Both the position numbers and the translations under genes were made by a program. A model generated the notes under the pieces. That model saw only the letters and a list, made by a program, of their open reading frames with translations, did not search any database and was not told the origin of the DNA. A stretch of DNA of 11,136 bases. It comes from JAICQQ01 sp965651135. GTDB lineage: Bacteria > Myxococcota_A > Polyangia > Polyangiales > Polyangiaceae. The first letter of the stretch is position 1; each line of letters starts with the position of its first letter. Location of the stretch: contig CBFGRJ010000246.1 of assembly GCA_965651135.1 (NCBI GenBank), positions 1 through 11,136 of the forward strand, in the 5' to 3' direction. Positions 6,095-11,136 of the stretch are shown in pieces.

Positions 6095-6792
6095 GCGCCG
6101 TGGAAACCGCACTCGACACCAGCAGGTTTCGTTTCGAACGCGAAGCCATGGTCACGCGGCAACTCCGCGATCGAGGGATCACCGACGAGCGCGTGCTCGA
6201 GGCTATGCTGAGGCTTCCACGTCACCTGTTCGTTCCCGACGAAGAAAGGTATTCCGCCTATCGCGATACCGCATTGCCGATCGGGTTCGGGCAAACCATC
6301 TCGCAGCCATACATGGTGGCGACCATGCTCGAGGCTTTGCAGCTCAAAGGGCACGAGCGCGTGCTCGATATCGGCACGGGGTCGGGCTATCAAGCCGCTT
6401 TGTTGGGGCTTCTGACTCGAAAGGTCTACTCGGTCGAAATCATTCCGGAGCTCACGGCGCGAGCGCGCAGTACCATCGAGGCGCTGGGCCTCGACAACGT
6501 CCGAGTGGTGCAGGCAAACGGCAGCATCGGGCTGCCGCAAGCCGCGCCTTTCGACGCGATTGTCGTGGCCGCCGGCGCGCCGGACGTGCCGCCCGCGTTG
6601 ACCGCGCAACTGGCCGAGGGCGGAACCCTGGTGATCCCGGTCGGCGGGGATGCCTGGCAAGAGCTACTGCGCATTAGAAAGCGCGATGGTCGCCTGATTC
6701 GCGAAGAGGTTACCACGTGCGCGTTCGTGCCGCTGGTCGGCGAGCAAGGCTGGGGTCAATCGCAACGGAGCGGCTCGATGTGGCGCGTCTAA
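6091..6792 (+). CDS. pcm: Protein-L-isoaspartate O-methyltransferase
   Basis: This 233-residue cytoplasmic enzyme would transfer methyl from S-adenosylmethionine to isoaspartyl residues of aged proteins and so start their repair. Visible family signatures are the N-terminal FEREAMVTRQLRDRGI segment, RHLFVPDEERYSAYRD, the PIGFGQTISQPYMVATM block (63-79), SAM motif I VLDIGTGSGYQAALL (91-105), the acidic residue Glu116 after KVYSV, FDAIVVAAGAPDVP (154-167), GGTLVIPVG (177-185) and the C-terminal FVPLVGEQGW. The usual GDG after the fourth strand reads ANG here (residues 142-144), which is unusual but need not abolish activity. Start GTG 6091 overlaps the CBS stop codon by four bases (GTGA), so translation is probably coupled. 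GTG 6100 in frame is an alternative start. The next gene follows after 32 bases. Confidence 0.93.
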   Translation: MSAVETALDTSRFRFEREAMVTRQLRDRGITDERVLEAMLRLPRHLFVPDEERYSAYRDTALPIGFGQTISQPYMVATMLEALQLKGHERVLDIGTGSGYQAALLGLLTRKVYSVEIIPELTARARSTIEALGLDNVRVVQANGSIGLPQAAPFDAIVVAAGAPDVPPALTAQLAEGGTLVIPVGGDAWQELLRIRKRDGRLIREEVTTCAFVPLVGEQGWGQSQRSGSMWRV

Positions 6793-6824
6793 ACCGTGCA
6801 AACCGATAACCCTTAGGAGTTCTC

Positions 6825-7028
6825 ATGCACCTATCTGAAATCGCACAGCTCATTCCATGTGCCGCGTGCGGCGCCGAAGTTTCTCAGCGGGACCGGGCCT
6901 ATGCGTTCGGTGACGATGACCTGCTTTGTTTCGCCTGCGCGACCGAGCGCCGGGGAGTCTACGACGAGGCTCGCGATCGTTGGGTCGTCGAACCGGACAT
7001 CTCCGACCTCGTTTCAGAGGGGCCGTAA
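6825..7028 (+). CDS. Small zinc-ribbon-like protein, 67 residues
   Basis: Two CxxC pairs (Cys12/Cys15 in PCAACG and Cys35/Cys38 in LCFACA) separated by 19 residues make a likely tetra-Cys zinc site. The C-terminal 25 residues are acidic and end in DISDLVSEGP. A good ribosome binding site AGGAG (6815-6819) lies five bases before ATG 6825. It lies between pcm and the universal stress gene with gaps of 32 and 34 bases and no terminator, so it is a member of the stress operon. I do not recognise a named family. Small zinc ribbons often bind nucleic acid or a protein partner, or act in redox sensing, but nothing here decides between these. Confidence 0.8.
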   Translation: MHLSEIAQLIPCAACGAEVSQRDRAYAFGDDDLLCFACATERRGVYDEARDRWVVEPDISDLVSEGP

Positions 7029-7062
7029 GGCGAACGGGTGGAATAGCCAAGGAGGTTCTTAC

Positions 7063-7968
7063 ATGGCACTGAAATCGATACTGGCCCCTGTGGATTTTTC
7101 GGAAGACTCGCTGAGGGGGGCACGCCTGGCGAGAGACATCGCAGCGCGACACGACGCACGGCTTACCTTGTTGCACGTCGATGGTCTGCCCGTTCATGAC
7201 CAGCATGTAGCCAAGGCTTCGACGGCCGAGGGCTGGAGCGACTATCTCGAGCAGCGAAACAGGGATTTCGAGCAGCGTCTTCTGAAGGTGGCCCGGCAAT
7301 TGGAAGCCGAGCGCGTGATAGACACTGCCGTCGCCCGCGGTGACGCCGCCAAGGCCATCGTCGAGCATGCTGCCAGAAAGGGCTATGACCTCGTGGTCAT
7401 TTCTCCGCGCGGGGGCGGCTATGGCCACCAGTTCTTGCTGGGCAGCGTCTCCGCCGCCGTCACGGCAGATGCCTCGTGCCCAGTGCTGGTGGCGCGCGTG
7501 CGCTCTGGAGCGGCCGCCCAGGGCGGCGAGTTTACGGACCCATTGGTCGCGGTGTCCAATCGTGCTCTGGCCGAGCGCGCGCTACGCGTGACCATGGCGC
7601 TGGCCTGCAAGGGAACCCGCATCGATTTGCTGCACGTGTTGGAAGGCACCGAAATCAGCCTTGGACCACCGGTGCCCGGCGCCTTTCACGAAGCCGTGAG
7701 ACAGCGTCGCAACGAGTTGCTCGAACAACTCGCAGTTTTGGCAAAACCGGCGGAACTAGCGGGTTTCAGCACCTCGGTGCGTGTAGAAACAGGGGACCCC
7801 TCGTACTGCGTGCTGTCCCGACTCGAGCTCCAGCGCAGCGGGCTGGTGGTCGTGGCGCGCAAGACGCACCCCAACGGGCGAGGAGGGCTATCGACACCCG
7901 CGTATCGTTTGGTGAAGCATAGCCCGGTGCCGGTATTGGTGGTGCCCGGGTCGGCACACGCGAGCTAG
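7063..7968 (+). CDS. Tandem universal stress protein (UspA-type, two domains)
   Basis: This 301-residue cytoplasmic protein has two Usp domains. Domain one (1-147) begins KSILAPVDFSEDSLRGARLA and keeps most of the ATP-binding loop: GG-YGHQFLLGSVSAAV near residues 117-133, where the usual first Gly of G-x2-G-x9-G-S is Ser. It ends SCPVLVARV. Domain two (158-296) has the fold features DPLVAVSNRALAERALR and SPVPVLVVPG, but its loop (ARKTHPNGRGGLSTPAYRLV) lacks the Gly-Ser, so it has probably lost nucleotide binding. Tandem Usp proteins typically act in stress survival, hypoxia or dormancy. ATG 7063 follows the strong site AAGGAGG (7049-7055). The longer frame back to 6859 overlaps the zinc-ribbon gene and is not real. 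It is the last gene of the operon; its TAG stop lies in the CTAG shared with the convergent hydrolase gene. Confidence 0.92.
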   Translation: MALKSILAPVDFSEDSLRGARLARDIAARHDARLTLLHVDGLPVHDQHVAKASTAEGWSDYLEQRNRDFEQRLLKVARQLEAERVIDTAVARGDAAKAIVEHAARKGYDLVVISPRGGGYGHQFLLGSVSAAVTADASCPVLVARVRSGAAAQGGEFTDPLVAVSNRALAERALRVTMALACKGTRIDLLHVLEGTEISLGPPVPGAFHEAVRQRRNELLEQLAVLAKPAELAGFSTSVRVETGDPSYCVLSRLELQRSGLVVVARKTHPNGRGGLSTPAYRLVKHSPVPVLVVPGSAHAS

Positions 7969-9464
7969 AGGGTATTGTAGAACAGCGTCAGGTCCACGGC
8001 GTTGCCCATGGCCTCGTAGCCGGCGATATTCGGATGCAGCCAGTCGTTGCTGTACATTTGTAGCAGCTGCTCTTTGTCGGATGGGTCGGCGATGGCATCC
8101 GCAAGATCGACGACGGCGTCGAAGGCTCCACTGGTCTTCACCCAGTCGTTGATCTGTGAACGAATGGTGAGCGCCTGACCGCCCGCATAGCTGTGGTTTT
8201 TGAACGGGGTAATGGGCGAACCAAAGGCTAAAATGCCCGCCTCATGGGCCTTGTCGATGATCTGTTGATAGGCTCCGGTGATCTGATCCACGAGCGCCAG
8301 GTTCGATTGGTTGCCGATGTCGTTCACGCCATGTAGAACGATGACCCACTTCACCTTGGGGCGGCCCAGCACATCCCTCTCGAAACGCACGAGGCCGGAA
8401 TCTTGATCGCCATTGCCATTCAAGAGCGCATTGGCCCCCATGCCGGCGTTCAGTACGGACACCTTGTCGCGCAGCATGGGATCTTCTTTGATGGCCAGCG
8501 TCAGAAAATCCGGCCAGCGAGCGAATTGATTGAGCACTCCGTACCCGTCGGTGATCGAGTCGCCCAACACCGAAATCGCGGCCGCGTCCGCGGGGGCCAT
8601 GACCTCGATCGCGTTGATGAAATACCAGCGATCGCGCGTCTGCGCTCCGCTCATGCTCTGCGACGACACCGCATCGCCGTCGACCACGTAGGAAGTCGTG
8701 CGGGCTCCCGGGTGGCCGGTTATTTCGGTGGGGACTGCCGCGCCGAACTGAATGGTCAAGGCCGTGAGCTCCAGCTCTTCGAGCGGCCACTCCAGAGCGT
8801 CGGACCATACGGTGGCGCCGGGGTCGATGGTGACGTTCGGGTTGCCGCCGAAGGTAAACGCTGCGTCGGTGGCGGTGTCGATTTCTCCGGCGCCGGCGCC
8901 GGCTGCCGCAATATGCACTTTGTTGATCTGTACGGGGCTGGTTGCCTTCTCGTTGCTGAGCTGCACGCGGATCTGATTGCCAGAAAATGTGGGCCACACG
9001 AATTGGCGCAGCGTGTTGTTGGCCAGCGGAGGGGGGAGATTGCTCTGCTCGGTGCGCTGAATCGACGTAGCCCACGAGGGCAGCCACTCCATCTCGGTCG
9101 AGCCGCCACCGGTGCCACCAGAACCGGTACCGCCGTCGCTGGTGCTGGTTCCTCCCATGCCTCCTGCCGAGCTCCCCATGCTGCCGGTCGTCGCGTCGGT
9201 CGAGCTGCTGCTGCTGGCGCCACCCCCGGAAGTACTCGGAGACGTCGTCGTGCTCGTGCTCGCTCCGCTCGAGCCCGTTGCATTGGAGGTGGTCGCACTG
9301 CTGGCCGTGGTCGCGGCGCTCGTGCTTCCTGTTGTCGATGGGCCGCCGGTGGTCAGGCTGCTCGAGCCGGACGACGTGGTCGTCGGGTTGTGCGAGGCGG
9401 GTGGATCCGCACACGCCACCCAACAGAGGCTGGCGAAACCCAGGACTTTCGTTCTGTTGAACAT
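7965..9464 (-). CDS. Exported SGNH/GDSL hydrolase, probable lipoprotein
   Basis: The protein has 499 residues. A short basic N-terminus and hydrophobic stretch end in WVAC at Cys18, a possible though atypical lipobox (Trp at -3). Residues 27-123 are a low-complexity Ser/Thr/Gly linker, a spacer style common in myxobacterial surface proteins. Residues 126-285 form a beta-rich domain (WLPSWATSIQ, NTLRQFVWPTFSGNQIRVQLSNE) found in front of many actinobacterial and proteobacterial SGNH hydrolases. The catalytic domain shows all four blocks: GDSITDG with Ser303, NAGMGAN with Gly341, HGVNDIG with Asn381, and DWLHPN with Asp474 and His477. It should be an esterase or lipase acting outside the cytoplasm; substrate is open, with acetylated polysaccharide plausible given the cellulase nearby. 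The start is supported by GGAAGA eight bases upstream on the minus strand. A long opposing frame (8403-9764) is an artefact of the repetitive linker. Confidence 0.88.
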   Translation of the reverse strand: MFNRTKVLGFASLCWVACADPPASHNPTTTSSGSSSLTTGGPSTTGSTSAATTASSATTSNATGSSGASTSTTTSPSTSGGGASSSSSTDATTGSMGSSAGGMGGTSTSDGGTGSGGTGGGSTEMEWLPSWATSIQRTEQSNLPPPLANNTLRQFVWPTFSGNQIRVQLSNEKATSPVQINKVHIAAAGAGAGEIDTATDAAFTFGGNPNVTIDPGATVWSDALEWPLEELELTALTIQFGAAVPTEITGHPGARTTSYVVDGDAVSSQSMSGAQTRDRWYFINAIEVMAPADAAAISVLGDSITDGYGVLNQFARWPDFLTLAIKEDPMLRDKVSVLNAGMGANALLNGNGDQDSGLVRFERDVLGRPKVKWVIVLHGVNDIGNQSNLALVDQITGAYQQIIDKAHEAGILAFGSPITPFKNHSYAGGQALTIRSQINDWVKTSGAFDAVVDLADAIADPSDKEQLLQMYSNDWLHPNIAGYEAMGNAVDLTLFYNTL

Positions 9465-9513
9465 GCTAATCTTCCATGTCTAAGCAGGCGCCCCGCTCGA
9501 CGCACGGCCAACA

Positions 9514-9542
9514 AGTTTACCCGAACTGTCGGCCGACAACAA
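9514..9542 (-). promoter_or_regulatory. Candidate promoter of the SGNH hydrolase gene
   Basis: On the minus strand TTGTTG (9542-9537) and TAAACT (9519-9514) are 17 bases apart, the sigma-70 optimum, although each hexamer matches its consensus only partly (3 and 4 of 6). Transcription would start near 9507, giving a leader of about 43 bases. The palindrome at 9527-9538 occupies the spacer and overlaps the -35 box. Confidence 0.3.
9527..9538. promoter_or_regulatory. Perfect 12-bp palindrome TGTCGGCCGACA, candidate operator
   Basis: The palindrome lies in the 89-bp divergent gap between the SGNH hydrolase start (9464) and the GNAT start (9554). A repressor there could control one or both genes. 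The regulator is unknown. Confidence 0.4.
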
Positions 9543-9553
9543 TCGGACATCGA

Positions 9554-10054
9554 ATGCAACCCGAGCCCCAGTACACGATTGTCGACGATGCCCTCGTGCG
9601 TGCCGACGACGCGCAACTCGTCGGTTTGTTGCGTGCCGTCTATGTTGGCGGTGGCTTCACCGCCGAAGAGGTCGCCGCGACGGTGTTCTCGCCCGCGGCA
9701 GTGCGGGCACGCGGGCAATTGTTGTATGCCAGGGCCGAGGGCGGAGAACTGGTCGGGACGGTAGTCGTCGTGCCACCCGAGTCAGAAGCCAGCCATCTCG
9801 CTCGAAGCGACGAAGCGGAATTGCACCTGTTGGCCGTGAGCAACGGATGGCGCGGTCACGGTATTGGCCGGGCGCTGGTCGATGCTGCCATCGCCGCCGC
9901 GCTCGACGCCGGGTACCGGGGCATGGTGCTCTGGACGCAGCCGACCATGCACGCCGCCCACCGTGTGTACGAGCGTGCCGGCTTCGTCCGCGTCCCATCC
10001 CAAGACTTCGAGCGCCAGGGCCGCAGGTTCCAGGTCTATCGAAGGTACCCTTGA
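9554..10054 (+). CDS. GNAT-family N-acetyltransferase
   Basis: This 166-residue single-domain GNAT acetyltransferase would move an acetyl group from acetyl-CoA to an amine of an unknown small molecule or protein. Family features are the AELHLLAVSNGWRGHGIGRALVDAAI block with the acetyl-CoA pyrophosphate loop RGHGIG (residues 100-105), the following helix AAIAAALDAGY, the strand VLWTQP and the motif B segment AHRVYERAGFVRV (135-147). ATG 9554 is chosen: it gives a normal family length, whereas ATG 9476 would add 26 residues without family character, has no ribosome binding site and would run through the divergent promoter region. The ribosome binding site at 9554 is also weak. The substrate cannot be read from sequence. 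The stop codon overlaps the -35 box of the next gene's likely promoter. Confidence 0.85.
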   Translation: MQPEPQYTIVDDALVRADDAQLVGLLRAVYVGGGFTAEEVAATVFSPAAVRARGQLLYARAEGGELVGTVVVVPPESEASHLARSDEAELHLLAVSNGWRGHGIGRALVDAAIAAALDAGYRGMVLWTQPTMHAAHRVYERAGFVRVPSQDFERQGRRFQVYRRYP

Positions 10055-10079
10055 CTCCCGCTCGCTAAAACGTTTTAGT
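10051..10079 (+). promoter_or_regulatory. Candidate sigma-70-type promoter of the cellulase gene
   Basis: TTGACT (10051-10056, 5 of 6) and TTTAGT (10074-10079, 4 of 6) are separated by 17 bases. The predicted transcript start, near 10086, is only a few bases before the ATG at 10090, so the mRNA would be almost leaderless. That fits the absence of any ribosome binding site. Confidence 0.4.
10065..10078. promoter_or_regulatory. Perfect 14-bp palindrome CTAAAACGTTTTAG, LacI/GalR-like operator
   Basis: The symmetric site has a central CG flanked by A and T runs, the layout typical of LacI/GalR-family operators, and it covers the spacer and -10 box of the likely cellulase promoter. It stands out in GC-rich DNA. 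A bound repressor would block transcription, so induction by a sugar ligand is a reasonable inference. No regulator gene lies in the window. Confidence 0.5.
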
Positions 10080-10089
10080 CACCCGCCGC

Positions 10090-11136
10090 ATGTGGTCTAC
10101 CGCTCGCCTCAACGCGCTTCTATCGTGTGCCGTCATTACGGGCACGTTGGGTATTGGCCCAGCTTGCATTCCAAAGGCCAAGCCGGGCGAAGCCTTGCCC
10201 CCGGGGAGTCAGGCCGAGCCTGCATCGCCCATGCCGGAGCCACCCAATCGCAAGGCCCCGGTAGTGCGCCACGGGCAGCTCAGCGTGCGCGGGGCACAGC
10301 TGGTCGATGCGAGTGGGCAGCCGGTGACGCTGCGCGGTCAGGCCTTCGGCTGGGACAACTGGTGGCCTCAGTATTACAACCGCGACGTCGTCCAATGGCT
10401 GCGAGACGACTGGTGCGTGGACGTCGTGCGCCCCGCCATGGGCATCGAACCGAGCGGCGCGTACTTGAGCAATCGAGATGCATCGAAGCAGCGCATTACG
10501 GCGGTGGTCGATGCGGCGCTGGAGGCTGATGTGTACGTCATCATCGATTGGCACGCCCACGACTTACACCAGGCCGAAGCAGTGGCTTTCTTCGAGGCCA
10601 TGGCCCAGCGCTATGGGCGGCATCCTCACGTGATCTACGAAATCTTCAACGAGCCGGAGCAAGACGAGACCTGGCCCCAGGTGAAGGAGTATGCCAAGGC
10701 CGTCATCGGAGCCATCCGTCGCCATGACCCCGACAACATCGTGATCGTCGGGTCCCCCGAATGGGACCAGCGCATCGATCTGGTCGCTGCCGATCCGCTC
10801 GAGGGCATGACCCAGGTCATGTATTCGGTCCACTTCTATGCCGGCACGCACGGCCAGTGGCTGCGCGATCGCACTCAGGCAGCCATCGACGCCGGCATCC
10901 CCGTGTTCGTTACGGAATCGAGCGGTGCCGAGGCGTCGGGCCGCGGGCAGAACAACTACCAAGAGTGGGACGCTTGGCTCACCTTCATGGAAAAGAACCG
11001 GGTGAGCTGGCTCAACTATTCCGTTTCGGACAAGGCGGGGGAGACCAAGCTGTCAGGATGCTCGGCCAGGACGGCCACGGCGGCAGTGAGCTGGCGGCGG
11101 GTGGTCTCGGAGCCAGCGAACACGAACCCGGTGATC
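10090..11136 (+). CDS. Secreted glycoside hydrolase family 5 cellulase (3' end missing)
   Basis: The frame is open to the window end (349 residues seen). Residues 1-26 are an export signal with a possible, atypical lipobox (GPAC, Cys26), followed by a Pro-rich linker (28-58). The GH5 domain starts at about 60. Visible catalytic-site residues are Arg114 (VVRPAMG), His155 (DWHAH), the acid/base Glu188 in IFNEP, His248 and Tyr250 (VHFY), the nucleophile Glu276 in FVTESSG (usually TEWG) and Trp307 (SWLNYSVSDK). This is the pattern of endo-beta-1,4-glucanases close to subfamily GH5_2. ATG 10090 is the first start after the in-frame stop at 10066-10068; no ribosome binding site is seen. After SDKAGE (residue 318) the translation loses family resemblance, which could mean a frameshift near 11040-11060 or a divergent C-terminus. 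The gene probably encodes extracellular cellulose or beta-glucan breakdown. Confidence 0.88.
   Translation, partial: MWSTARLNALLSCAVITGTLGIGPACIPKAKPGEALPPGSQAEPASPMPEPPNRKAPVVRHGQLSVRGAQLVDASGQPVTLRGQAFGWDNWWPQYYNRDVVQWLRDDWCVDVVRPAMGIEPSGAYLSNRDASKQRITAVVDAALEADVYVIIDWHAHDLHQAEAVAFFEAMAQRYGRHPHVIYEIFNEPEQDETWPQVKEYAKAVIGAIRRHDPDNIVIVGSPEWDQRIDLVAADPLEGMTQVMYSVHFYAGTHGQWLRDRTQAAIDAGIPVFVTESSGAEASGRGQNNYQEWDAWLTFMEKNRVSWLNYSVSDKAGETKLSGCSARTATAAVSWRRVVSEPANTNPVI

Noticed and set aside
6859..7062. N-terminal extension of the Usp gene
   Set aside because: It lies over the zinc-ribbon gene in another frame; AAGGAGG before ATG 7063 and the Usp domain start settle the choice.
9095..9385. Repetitive Ser/Thr/Gly coding stretch as a DNA repeat or CRISPR-like array
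   Set aside because: There is no regular repeat unit or spacer; it is a low-complexity protein linker.
9476..9553. ATG 9476 as the GNAT start
   Set aside because: It would place coding sequence through the divergent promoter and palindrome, with no ribosome binding site and no family match in the extra 26 residues.
8403..9764. 453-codon plus-strand frame opposite the SGNH hydrolase
   Set aside because: It is a mirror of the GC-rich, repetitive hydrolase gene, with Arg/Gly/Ala-rich translation; the minus strand carries all catalytic blocks.

Overview
The window looks like chromosomal DNA of a GC-rich predatory or saprophytic deltaproteobacterium, most likely a myxobacterium of the Polyangiales type. 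The reasons are high GC with GC-rich third codon positions, a multi-PAS hybrid histidine kinase with two C-terminal receivers, and an exported hydrolase whose N-terminus carries a roughly 100-residue Ser/Thr/Gly linker of the kind common in that group. This assignment is an inference from style, not from a marker gene. There is no sign of a phage, plasmid, transposase, CRISPR array, tRNA or rRNA.

Layout. Bases 1-593 hold no gene I can defend, but contain a palindrome, a strong hairpin and a sigma-54-like promoter. A large orphan hybrid sensor kinase follows (594-3158), then a divergent J-domain protein (3336-4493). A hairpin-rich leader precedes a 62-residue single-pass membrane protein (4612-4800). 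A 553-bp gene-free stretch (4801-5353) is rich in inverted repeats and contains a possible multi-hairpin RNA, three copies of CACG-S-CGTG, a very short minus-strand reading frame with an excellent ribosome binding site, and one perfect DnaA box.

Bases 5354-7968 form a tight four-gene operon: a coiled-coil plus CBS-pair protein, a protein-L-isoaspartate methyltransferase (start and stop overlap), a 67-residue double-CxxC zinc-ribbon-like protein, and a tandem universal stress protein. With the J-domain gene upstream, this reads as a protein-maintenance or dormancy-survival module: sensing of adenylate or energy state (CBS, Usp), repair of aged proteins (Pcm) and possibly chaperone recruitment (J-domain).

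Bases 7965-11136 have an export and polysaccharide theme. A minus-strand SGNH/GDSL hydrolase lipoprotein shares its stop codon tetranucleotide CTAG with the convergent Usp gene. Divergent from it are a GNAT acetyltransferase and then a secreted GH5 cellulase that runs off the window end. The cellulase promoter overlaps a perfect 14-bp palindrome with a central CG, resembling LacI/GalR-family operators, which suggests sugar-responsive control. No clearly new defence or mobile system is visible. The most interesting material is the structured region 4494-5350 and the stress operon it precedes.
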